Positions 17,138 to 25,198 of a DNA stretch of 64,000 nucleotides are shown piece by piece. This DNA comes from Aquitalea sp. LB_tupeE (GTDB lineage Bacteria; Pseudomonadota; Gammaproteobacteria; Burkholderiales; Chromobacteriaceae). The DNA is taken from positions 1 through 64,000 of the forward strand of contig NZ_JACAXB010000018.1 of NCBI RefSeq assembly GCF_013391415.1. Reading direction: 5' to 3'. Within the stretch, counting starts at the first letter, position 1; every line of letters begins with the position of its first letter. The position numbers were made by a program, and so were the translations under genes. The notes below the pieces were generated by a model. The model made no database searches. It was not told the DNA's origin and saw nothing but the letters and a program-made list of their open reading frames with translations.

Positions 17138-20100
17138 TCAGCGCGTGGCACTCACGCTTTCTTTGGCGGCAGTGGACGGCGCGGGCAAGGCAAACACCCG
17201 TGACGGCAGCTTGAACTGCAACAGCTTGAGCAAGGCCAGTGGCCCGTCACCGGCAGTGGTGCGCAGGATATAACGTGCGGTCAAGCCATCTGGCAGGGCA
17301 AAGTCCAGTTGAAAGCGCGCTTTGTCCAGTTGCACTACCCTGGCTTTTTCCAGCAGGCGGATGAAGGCCCAGCGGCCACTGAATTCCAGCGTTTGCCGGG
17401 TGCCGGTCGCTAGCGACAGCCACTGCAAATAAGTGCCACCAGGCTGCCCGGTTTGCGGCCAATGCATGGCAAGCCAGGTTTCCCGCTGGTTGAAGTACTG
17501 CAAGGTCTGGCCATCAATCATCAGTGTGGTCTCCGCCAGCCCAGGCATGGCCACCGGGCGTAGCTCGAACTGATAAGCGGCATCGCCTTCGGCATACAGC
17601 AGGCTGGACAGGCGACTCAGTGCATTCACCGCATTGAGGAAGTCGGCATCAAACGGTGCGGCATTTTGCAAGCTGGGGCTGGGCAACCACTGATCGCCCT
17701 CCTGCACCAGCGCCCCGGCCAGTGTATTACCGAGAAAGCGGGCAATCGCGCCGTGCTCCGGGGCCAGAAAGCCGGTCAGTACCGGAATGGAGCTATCGTT
17801 ATCGCTGGTATTGAAGGGAAAGCGTCCGGCCAGCTGGCTCCCCCAGGGCAGGTAAATGCTACGGCGCCATACATCGTTGATGTCAAACGCCGCTGGCAGC
17901 ATCACCACCTGATTGGCACTATCCAGCGGGCTGACAAACAGCTGCTGCGCAAAACCGGCCCATTCTGCACCCAGACTGGCAGCCAGCATGGCCGCGTACT
18001 CCTGGCCATGGGCCAGCGCATTCTGCTCGCCCTTGAACAGTGCCTGTGCCAACTGGCGGGAAGCGGCATCGGGATTGGGCGAGGAGGCCAGCTGTTGCAG
18101 CTTCAGCCGCACCGAAGTGACGGATTCCAGATAGCGCGCCAGGCTGATTGTGTGGCTGGCCTGTGTATCATCCGGCGCAGTCAGCCGCAACAAGGGCCCA
18201 AAGGCCCGGGTCAGCGGGTCGGAAGGCGGTGTCTGCTGCATGGCCGCCTTGTCGTCGGACTTGCCCACCAGTGCGCGGGTTTTGTCCAGCAAGTCACGGG
18301 CCAGGGATTTTTCCGCTGTGCCAGCCTGCCCCTGATACTGGATCATGCTCATCAAGGCCAGCAGCGGCGAACGTTGCGGGTCGGTATAGGTGTTCAATTG
18401 CTCCACGGCACTGGAAAGGCTATTGGCAGATTGCCAGCGCAGCCCGTTCAGCCAGCGTTGCCAGGCGGTGGCGTAGTCATTGAAATAACGCTGCTGCAAA
18501 CGGGTTTTCAGCAGGCTGCCTTCACTGCGTGCGGCTTCTGCCCCCATCACCCACAGCGCATCGCCAGCTTGTTTGGGGTCGGCATTTTCGATGGCCGTGC
18601 GGACATGGCCTTCCCATGCCTCGCGGGTATAGGCACCGGGCAGGGTGCCAGGCAGCAGGAACAGGCCACGGCTATCCACGCCCGGTAGCAGGCTGCTGGC
18701 GGTGCGGGCGGGGTATTTGTCGGCAGCCTGTTGCAGGATGGACTGGTAAATCGTTTCGTCACCATGCTCCACGCCATTCAGGCCAAGCAAGGTCTGTCGG
18801 GCAGCGGATACCACGGCAGGGCTGGCTGCCAGTTTCCACGCCGGGTGTGCTGACAGATGCTGCGCATAAAAGCGCATGATGTCTGCTTGCGGCTGGCCGT
18901 CCAAGCCACTGCGCAGGCCTAGTTGATCGGACAGGAATACCGCCTGCGTGCGGGAAGGCGTATCCAGCATCAAATAGGCTTTCAGACTGTCAAACCCCAC
19001 CTTGCTAGCCAGCGCAATCGCCTCGCCACCGCCGGACAGCGGCAGCTTGTTCAATTCAAGCAAAATGCGCTGGATATCCTGTTGCGCAGGCGTAATCACC
19101 CACTGCCGGGCAGCCTTGCCATAAGCCGCAAACAGCGCTGCTTGCACCCTGTCATTCAGGTTCAGGCCAAAGCGCGACAGCAAAGGCATGCCTGCTTTTG
19201 CTTGCTGTAACAGCTGCTGCAATAGCTGTTGGCTGCTCAGCAAGGCTGGCACGGCCTGCCTGATGGTGCGGGCGGCATTCAGCTGTGCGATGCGGGCCTG
19301 GGCATCCACCACCAGGGTGTGATTGCGCACGGCGGACACGCCCACCGCCACCGCCAGCAGCAAGGACAGGGCACACACAAGCCAGCCGATGCGGTCGGTC
19401 AGCGTAAGACGATGGCGGCGCGGTGCACATTGCACGCAATCCTCCACTACATGGCCTGCAATATGCGATAAGTCAGCACCGGCAATCCACGCCAGGCGAA
19501 TGATGTGCTGCCCGTCTGGCAGGTGGCGGCTGATCTGCGCCAGGGATTCGGCCAACTCATCAATCACGCCTGGCTGCTCCAGCGCAGCGGAAAAAGCCAG
19601 CGTGGCCGGGCCTTGATGCGCCAGCAAGGCTGCCTGTCCGTCAATGGCGCTCTGCCAGACCAGTCGGCGCAAGTCGGCGCGCGTTTGTGCCGCATCGCCG
19701 GGTCGGGTCAGCATGCAGGAAATGCCTTGCTCCGGCACCGTCCAGCCAGTAAGGGCAAGGCAGACCGGCAGCCGCCACTGACAACGCGCATTCAAATCCA
19801 GCAGCTGCTGTAGCTGCGCACTCCCGGCTTTGGGCAATGCCTCCCCCACCAGCGTGACGGCATCCAGCGGCACACGCCAACGGCCACGCAAACGGGCGAG
19901 GCGCTTTGCTGGCTGTTCCGGAGTGATGCGCAGCAGCAAGGCATCCGGGCTATCCAGCCAGAGCGGTGCCGGGGCCTGGTCGACATCCGCCAGGCTGGAT
20001 ACCGCCTTCTCCGGCAACAGCGTTGCCACCCATGGCTTGATGCTGCGCCACTTGCCCGGGTATTGATGGCGCATGTACTGCACGACAGCATCCAGAGTGG

Positions 20101-20386
20101 CCGACCGGTCTGTTTCATCGGTTCTGGTACGGCTCAAACTGGGTATGGTGAGTGCAGCAGGCCCCCGGATCAGCAGCAATAACCAGACAAATACCGCCAG
20201 GGTCGGCAGTAACACCGCCCAGAAGAAAAGACTGGTTTGCAACAAGAAGCCATCCGTCGGCCCCTGAAACAGCGTTTTGCCATACAACCAGACCAGCAAC
20301 AGCGCCAGCGCGCCAATTACAAATAGGATGAGCGGTATCCAGTAAACACGGCGCGGGATGGTGGAGGCGGTTGGCAGGCTGGTCAT
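17138..20386 (-). CDS. Type VI secretion TssM/IcmF-like protein without visible P-loop
   Basis: A 1,082-residue inner membrane protein related to TssM (IcmF/VasK). Two membrane helices at about residues 13-35 and 48-74 are followed by a cytoplasmic region, a third helix near 335-355 (IGWLVCALSLLLAVAVGVSA) and a large periplasmic domain ending in the IcmF C-terminal fold (GRWAFIRLLEKARV). No Walker A motif is visible in the cytoplasmic part, unlike canonical TssM. It is the last gene of the VgrG island, with no TssJ, TssL or sheath genes next to it. It is therefore probably an accessory, island-specific TssM rather than the core membrane-complex copy; its precise role is not known. Confidence 0.85.
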   Translation of the reverse strand: MTSLPTASTIPRRVYWIPLILFVIGALALLLVWLYGKTLFQGPTDGFLLQTSLFFWAVLLPTLAVFVWLLLLIRGPAALTIPSLSRTRTDETDRSATLDAVVQYMRHQYPGKWRSIKPWVATLLPEKAVSSLADVDQAPAPLWLDSPDALLLRITPEQPAKRLARLRGRWRVPLDAVTLVGEALPKAGSAQLQQLLDLNARCQWRLPVCLALTGWTVPEQGISCMLTRPGDAAQTRADLRRLVWQSAIDGQAALLAHQGPATLAFSAALEQPGVIDELAESLAQISRHLPDGQHIIRLAWIAGADLSHIAGHVVEDCVQCAPRRHRLTLTDRIGWLVCALSLLLAVAVGVSAVRNHTLVVDAQARIAQLNAARTIRQAVPALLSSQQLLQQLLQQAKAGMPLLSRFGLNLNDRVQAALFAAYGKAARQWVITPAQQDIQRILLELNKLPLSGGGEAIALASKVGFDSLKAYLMLDTPSRTQAVFLSDQLGLRSGLDGQPQADIMRFYAQHLSAHPAWKLAASPAVVSAARQTLLGLNGVEHGDETIYQSILQQAADKYPARTASSLLPGVDSRGLFLLPGTLPGAYTREAWEGHVRTAIENADPKQAGDALWVMGAEAARSEGSLLKTRLQQRYFNDYATAWQRWLNGLRWQSANSLSSAVEQLNTYTDPQRSPLLALMSMIQYQGQAGTAEKSLARDLLDKTRALVGKSDDKAAMQQTPPSDPLTRAFGPLLRLTAPDDTQASHTISLARYLESVTSVRLKLQQLASSPNPDAASRQLAQALFKGEQNALAHGQEYAAMLAASLGAEWAGFAQQLFVSPLDSANQVVMLPAAFDINDVWRRSIYLPWGSQLAGRFPFNTSDNDSSIPVLTGFLAPEHGAIARFLGNTLAGALVQEGDQWLPSPSLQNAAPFDADFLNAVNALSRLSSLLYAEGDAAYQFELRPVAMPGLAETTLMIDGQTLQYFNQRETWLAMHWPQTGQPGGTYLQWLSLATGTRQTLEFSGRWAFIRLLEKARVVQLDKARFQLDFALPDGLTARYILRTTAGDGPLALLKLLQFKLPSRVFALPAPSTAAKESVSATR

Positions 20387-20545
20387 GGCGATGGCTTCTC
20401 ACGTTTGGCAATGCAATTAAAAAGACATTCACGCTCACACACGGTCAGCGCTGGCGGAGTTACTGCAAATCAATATGTGGTTTGAGTGACTACTGGCCGG
20501 CCTATGCGCCCTGCCTTTGTCGTTATTGGTGGAAAACGCTGGGTG

Positions 20546-21034
20546 TTATTTGCTTTCATCACCATCCAGTAAATCTGATTTGGACCAATCGCACAGACTG
20601 GCAGGTGGGCTAGCCTTGGCTGCACCATAATCAGGGAAGAAGAAATATTCCTGGGGCCCTTCTCTATGGACATAGTTAAAAACAGATAGGCCATCACCAT
20701 ACAAGTAAAATGAATAAAAGCCGGTCATTTTTTTGTTAATTATTTCATCGTATACATAGCGATAGTTTTTAAATTTCTCCCCCTTTAATGTAATGTTTCT
20801 ATAGTAAGAATATTTCAAGCGGATTTTAGCCCCATTATTGTATTGCACATAAGCATCGCGGCGTGGGCCCTGCAGTAGGGTTAGGCTGATAAAAATGGGT
20901 TTTTTATCTCCCATGGCAGAAAAGCAGTAGGTGTTGGTTCCATTAATTCTGTTTTCGGATGTGACAGGGGGCACGGATGCATGCGCCGTTGTGGCAATAA
21001 GGGCGCTTGCTAGGCCGGTGAGTTTTCTTAACAT
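20546..21034 (-). CDS. Putative T6SS periplasmic immunity protein, divergent paralogue
   Basis: A 162-residue secreted protein: signal peptide MLRKLTGLASALIATTAHA, then a mature domain with the island family pattern (a Cys near the mature N-terminus, PIFISLTLLQG, YVQYNNGAKIRLKYSYY, NKKMTGFYSFYLYGDG) and the family ending LCDWSKSDLL. It is the most diverged of four related genes lying downstream of a peptidoglycan-hydrolase effector. Periplasmic location and linkage suggest immunity. Start 21034 has AAGGA six bases upstream. AT-rich compared with the flanking core genes, a sign of horizontal acquisition. Confidence 0.75.
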   Translation of the reverse strand: MLRKLTGLASALIATTAHASVPPVTSENRINGTNTYCFSAMGDKKPIFISLTLLQGPRRDAYVQYNNGAKIRLKYSYYRNITLKGEKFKNYRYVYDEIINKKMTGFYSFYLYGDGLSVFNYVHREGPQEYFFFPDYGAAKASPPASLCDWSKSDLLDGDESK

Positions 21035-21222
21035 GGCAGTCCTTAATAAATAAATTGCACAAATCAAAACAAATACTTCACGCGGTCACGCTTAATGATT
21101 TATTTAACAAGCTAGGCTTTCTCATTTGCATGCGGTGCAGTAGCAAAATGAAAGACAGCTGTGTTGGTTGATTTTCTTTGATGTGGATGTCTTTTTTGTA
21201 TTTATAATTTTATCTAGCATAT

Positions 21223-21719
21223 TTAGTTATTTTCTTCTTCTGATAATCGATCTGATTTGGACCAGTCGCATGCAACATAAGGTATTTTTGAGTCGTCCGC
21301 GCCTGAGTCGAATCCGAGGAAATACGATTGATTTTTTTCTTGGAGTGGTATTTAAGCTTTGGCGAGTCTCATCTATACCAAGTGTAAGTGTAGTATCCAG
21401 ATATTTTATTGTTCATCATTTCAGCGTAAGTGTGTGATTCGCTATCATTGCCTGCGCCTGTCATGTCTACATATTCTTGGTATAGATATCTAAGGTGAAT
21501 GATAGGGCCGTTATTGTGTTGCACAAAGCCGCCTAGGTGCCTGCCATTAAAGAGGCCTAGGGTAATAAATATGAACTCATTCTTTTCTCGTGATGAATAG
21601 CAGTCTGGGCGAATTTTATCTATTTCTGCGGTTGGATTTTTCTGGCTTTGGGCTGCTTGCGCTGCATGGGCTGTGATGGAAAACGCGAAGATGGCTGCGA
21701 TGGTTAATCTTATTGGCAT
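21223..21719 (-). pseudogene. Decayed immunity-family paralogue (stop plus frameshift)
   Basis: The frame opens at 21719 with a signal peptide (MPIRLTIAAIFAFSITAHAAQA) and follows the paralogue at 21761-22249 closely until TYTWYR, where the GGA glycine codon is TGA, ending the frame at 116 residues. Beyond it, homology continues (KYH-KKK) and one base is missing after the A-run of the KKK codons; restoring the frame gives SQSYFLGFDS and the family end VACDWSKSDRLSEEENN with a TAA at 21223-21225. Two independent lesions show it is no longer a full-length gene, though a truncated product could still be made. Confidence 0.85.
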
Positions 21720-21760
21720 GAGTGTCTTTGTTTCTATATTTAAATAATTATTCAGTGTGT

Positions 21761-22249
21761 TTAATTATTTTGTTCCTCTGATAATCGGCTTGATTTGGAC
21801 CAGTCGCATGCAATGCCAGGTATTTCTGAATTACTAGCTTCTAAGTCCAGTCTTAGGTAATACGATTGACTTTTTTTCTTGGGGTGATATTCAAGAGCTG
21901 GTGTGTCTCCTCTATACCAAGTGTAAGTGTAGTATCCGGTCATTTTATTGTTCATCATTTCAGCGTAGGTGTGTGATTCGGTATCATTACCTGCTCCTGT
22001 CATATCTACATACTCTGGATATAGATATTTAAGACGAAATACGGATCCGTTATTGTGTTTGGCATAGCCACCTAGCCGTTCGTCATTAAATAGAACGAAG
22101 GTGATGAATATGAATTCATTTTTTTCTCGTGATGAATAGCAAGTAGCACCAAGTTTATCAATTTCCGTTGTTTGATTTTCCTGGCTTTGGGCTGCATGGG
22201 CTGTAATGGCAAGCAGAAAGATGGCTGCGATGGTTAGTATTCTTAGCAT
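21761..22249 (-). CDS. Putative T6SS periplasmic immunity protein
   Basis: A 162-residue secreted protein with signal peptide MLRILTIAAIFLLAITAHAA. The mature domain carries the family core: TCYSSREKNEFIFI, LGGYAKHNNGSVFRLKYLYPEYVDMTGAGND, SHTYAEMMNNKMTGYYTYTWYRGD, and the closing IACDWSKSSRL. It has an AAGGA ribosome site six bases before ATG 22249. It sits in the array downstream of the M23/GH19-like effector, so a role as periplasmic inhibitor of that enzyme or a relative is the best guess. I do not recognise the family by name. Confidence 0.78.
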   Translation of the reverse strand: MLRILTIAAIFLLAITAHAAQSQENQTTEIDKLGATCYSSREKNEFIFITFVLFNDERLGGYAKHNNGSVFRLKYLYPEYVDMTGAGNDTESHTYAEMMNNKMTGYYTYTWYRGDTPALEYHPKKKSQSYYLRLDLEASNSEIPGIACDWSKSSRLSEEQNN

Positions 22250-22305
22250 TGATATCCTTGCTGGGAGAGACTATGTGGTGGTTTTCTTGATTGCTATTTA
22301 TATTT

Positions 22306-22791
22306 TTAGTTGTTTGTATCATTTAATAAACTTGATTTCGACCAGTCGCATGCTATATCTGGTGTGTGTGAGGTTTGTGCTTCTGAATCAATAAATAAGC
22401 CATATCGTCTGTTGGATTTTTTAGGATAATATTCAAGAATTGGCATGTCTCCTCTGTACCAATTGTATATATAATACCCTGTGATTTTGTTATTCGTAAT
22501 TCCTGCGTAGGTATGAGATTCGCTATCATTACCTGCTCCTTTTTTGTCTATATAATTGGCATATAAATATTTTAAGCGTAGTGTGGTACCATTGTTATGT
22601 TGTACATACCCACCTAGTCGGTAATCGGTAAATAGAATAAGGCTGATAAATATGAATTCGCCTTTTTCGTATGAGGAAAAGCAAGTTGCGTTAGATGTAT
22701 CAACTTCAATGGCTGAGTTTGATTTGCTATACATCGCGGGACTTGCAATAAAATTAATAATGCAAGCTATGTAGGTAATTATTTTTGACAT
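22306..22791 (-). CDS. Putative T6SS periplasmic immunity protein, effector-proximal
   Basis: A 161-residue paralogue, nearest to the effector gene (49 bp after its stop). Start 22791 gives a hydrophobic signal segment (MSKIITYIACIINFIASPA); an upstream ATG at 22908 would overlap the effector and add a charged leader. Family landmarks: TCFSSYEKGEFIFISL, LGGYVQHNNGTTLRLKYLY, GAGNDSESHTYAG, NKITGYYIYNWYRGD and IACDWSKSSLL. It is very AT-rich. Being adjacent, it is the most likely cognate immunity protein of the effector. Confidence 0.78.
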   Translation of the reverse strand: MSKIITYIACIINFIASPAMYSKSNSAIEVDTSNATCFSSYEKGEFIFISLILFTDYRLGGYVQHNNGTTLRLKYLYANYIDKKGAGNDSESHTYAGITNNKITGYYIYNWYRGDMPILEYYPKKSNRRYGLFIDSEAQTSHTPDIACDWSKSSLLNDTNN

Positions 22792-22840
22792 GTATGTGTT
22801 CTTTATATTAATTAATGGTTCTGCGCTGATTTCTTTATGT

Positions 22841-25147
22841 TTATGGTCTTTGTAAGAGATATGCCAAATTGAGAGAGTGCGTGGTAGGGACAAATTTTTC
22901 TTCTCCATTTATTTTTTCTTTTCTGCTATTTCTGCGCCAGGCAAAGGTGATGTTAACAGTGTCTTTGGGTGGGATGGCATCATGTAAAATCCATTTGCAG
23001 TACTCCAAGGCTTGAAGCCTTAGCTCAAGTCCGTTGATATTTTGATCAAAAACCCAACCATTGACACCTTTGCTGACCTCAATGCCATTCTTAATCGTGC
23101 TGCCTAGATCACACAGGGAGTGCATGCTGGTGACTTTTTTTGATTGTTTACTGATCCAGTAAAAACCACTGCTATCGATGCAGCCAAATACATTATTAAT
23201 CGAATGGCTTAGTTGCTTTTTCTTTTCGGGTTGTCCCGGCTTTGCAATTAAATTATCTGGGTTCCAGCCTAACTTCGCATACACGCCAAGCTGTGCATTT
23301 TTGACAGATGGTATCCCACGGAATTTGCCATATTTATCATAGGCTTCGAAGTGAGAGAGTTGAATAATGCCGCGTCCCCAATAAGGCTCGTATTCTGCGC
23401 TTGGATCATGTGGCTCCGCTAAAAATGCCAGATAGCTGGTTTCTGGAATGGTTTGCGCAATGAAATGCGCTAATCTGCCTTTCCTGTGTAATATTCCATA
23501 TTTGTTAAAGCCTTGGCATAGTGCCTTTGTCCAGGTTTTGGCTGTGGAGAATGCTGCCTCCCAACTCTTGGATTCGGTTCTGAATTGTGTGCGATCAAGG
23601 CGCTTTAGTGTTCTTGGCAGTAATTGCGCAAACTCAAACTCCGACAGCCAATTACATTTCCTGAAATGCAGGATGAACTCCCTGGGATTGAAGAACCAGA
23701 CATCCTCCGTTATCACGCCTTGGTAAAACGCTTTGCTGGCATTGTCGACAGTAGGTAGGCAAGCACTGGGGAATTGATTGTTGTTGTCGACGAATCGCTG
23801 CCAGAAGCAGGCTTTGTCCAGGTCGTCCATTAATTTCTGGAATTTGCTATGGTCTAGCGGTGTGGGGTTGAGCGGGGATACCACTTTGCGCCATTGCTGG
23901 CGCACTGCTTTCTTTGCTTTGTCCCATTCGCTGGGGATTTTGCAAATCATCTTTGATAGTTTGCTACTGACAGCCTGGTCAGTTAAGGCGCGTTGCAATG
24001 TGGCTGCGTTTTTCTCGCTGCCCGCTGGATACAGTAGTGAATGAATGATTTTGCTATCACACAGGCCATTATCAACGGGGTCGTCGTCGATCAGGGTCCA
24101 GCCAGCCCAGTCCGGGAAATCGCCATCGCTAAATACGGTAATGGGCTTTGCACCCTGGGCGGGTGCGGCATTGAGATTGACCCAGGCCAGGCCTGCCGGG
24201 GTGTCAATCTGATGCCAATGTGGAATGTCATGACCGATTTTCTGGGAGTTGACTTCATCAATGATGCGGCCAAATTTCAGCATTTCATAAATAGAACTGG
24301 GTGCGTATTTTTTATATTGTTCGCCCATCTTGACTGCTCTGTTATAGAGCTTGTATTCATATGCCTGGTAGAATTTGCTGTCTTTTTCGTGGTGCGGGAT
24401 GCTGATGTATTGATTGTCTTTTAGTTGCTTGCTGCTTATTGCGATTTCTCCCTTTTCAAGTTTGATGGTGACGTATAAATCGGTCGTACTCGGTGTTGGA
24501 TTTTTGAGGGTGGATGCGCGGTAATCTGGCGCTGTCGCCTGAAAATATAAGGGAGTGCCTGCCGGGATGTAGTAGTGGGTATCGCCGTAAACAATGTTTT
24601 TCCTGCCGGATTTGGCGAGGTTCAGCTTGCCGCTGCTGCGACCAGTGATTTTCTTTACATTTGCGCCGCTGCAAAAGATTTCAAAATGGATGCCGCTATT
24701 CTCTGCCACGTTACCGACATGGCCAATCAGGTCTTTTCTATAGATGGGGCTGCCCTTGGCGTAGGCTGTTTTGATGGCTTCATTGATAACTTGCAGGTGT
24801 TGATAGCAGGAGTAATACACAATGCAGCCTTCTGCCTCGCTGCCAATCTGCGTTTCATGCCTGATGATGACGAGGCCGTTGGAGTTGGCGTGCTCGCTGA
24901 GGTCTGTCCCTTTGTCCTCGGCGTAATACATGACGGCACCGTCGGCAATGGCCCATACGGCGTTGTTGTCCCCCGTTCCGACAAAGCCGGTAATATGCAG
25001 GCCCGGGTGCCATTGGCCGTATTTCCCTACTGGATATCCGCCTCTGTCGCGATTGGGCAGCATGCTTTCCAACCATGCCCTATCTTCTTTTTGGGTGGTG
25101 GTTTGTGCTTGTGCTGGTTTTAGTAGTACGGGTGGTCCGATTAACAT
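22841..25147 (-). CDS. Predicted T6SS effector: M23 peptidase plus GH19-like lysozyme
   Basis: A 768-residue protein encoded directly after VgrG. Residues about 30-165 resemble an M23 (LytM) endopeptidase: WHPGLHITG (His47, with His51 where Asp is usual) and SGIHFEIF (His154). Residues about 540-730 resemble a GH19 chitinase/lysozyme: RLAHFIAQTIPETSYL with the likely catalytic Glu, then YWGRGIIQLSHFEAYDKYG. There is no signal peptide, as expected for cargo delivered by VgrG. The middle 350 residues are unassigned. It probably cuts both peptide crosslinks and glycan strands in target cells. ATG 25147 follows AAGGA with good spacing; a GTG at 25162 is an alternative. Confidence 0.83.
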   Translation of the reverse strand: MLIGPPVLLKPAQAQTTTQKEDRAWLESMLPNRDRGGYPVGKYGQWHPGLHITGFVGTGDNNAVWAIADGAVMYYAEDKGTDLSEHANSNGLVIIRHETQIGSEAEGCIVYYSCYQHLQVINEAIKTAYAKGSPIYRKDLIGHVGNVAENSGIHFEIFCSGANVKKITGRSSGKLNLAKSGRKNIVYGDTHYYIPAGTPLYFQATAPDYRASTLKNPTPSTTDLYVTIKLEKGEIAISSKQLKDNQYISIPHHEKDSKFYQAYEYKLYNRAVKMGEQYKKYAPSSIYEMLKFGRIIDEVNSQKIGHDIPHWHQIDTPAGLAWVNLNAAPAQGAKPITVFSDGDFPDWAGWTLIDDDPVDNGLCDSKIIHSLLYPAGSEKNAATLQRALTDQAVSSKLSKMICKIPSEWDKAKKAVRQQWRKVVSPLNPTPLDHSKFQKLMDDLDKACFWQRFVDNNNQFPSACLPTVDNASKAFYQGVITEDVWFFNPREFILHFRKCNWLSEFEFAQLLPRTLKRLDRTQFRTESKSWEAAFSTAKTWTKALCQGFNKYGILHRKGRLAHFIAQTIPETSYLAFLAEPHDPSAEYEPYWGRGIIQLSHFEAYDKYGKFRGIPSVKNAQLGVYAKLGWNPDNLIAKPGQPEKKKQLSHSINNVFGCIDSSGFYWISKQSKKVTSMHSLCDLGSTIKNGIEVSKGVNGWVFDQNINGLELRLQALEYCKWILHDAIPPKDTVNITFAWRRNSRKEKINGEEKFVPTTHSLNLAYLLQRP

Positions 25148-25198
25148 GGCGGGTCCTTGCACTTATTGAATAATGAGCGGGTGGATCATCAATACCCT

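Noticed and set aside
17138-20386. Core TssM of a complete T6SS
   Set aside because: No Walker A motif is visible and no TssJ, TssL, sheath or baseplate genes adjoin it.
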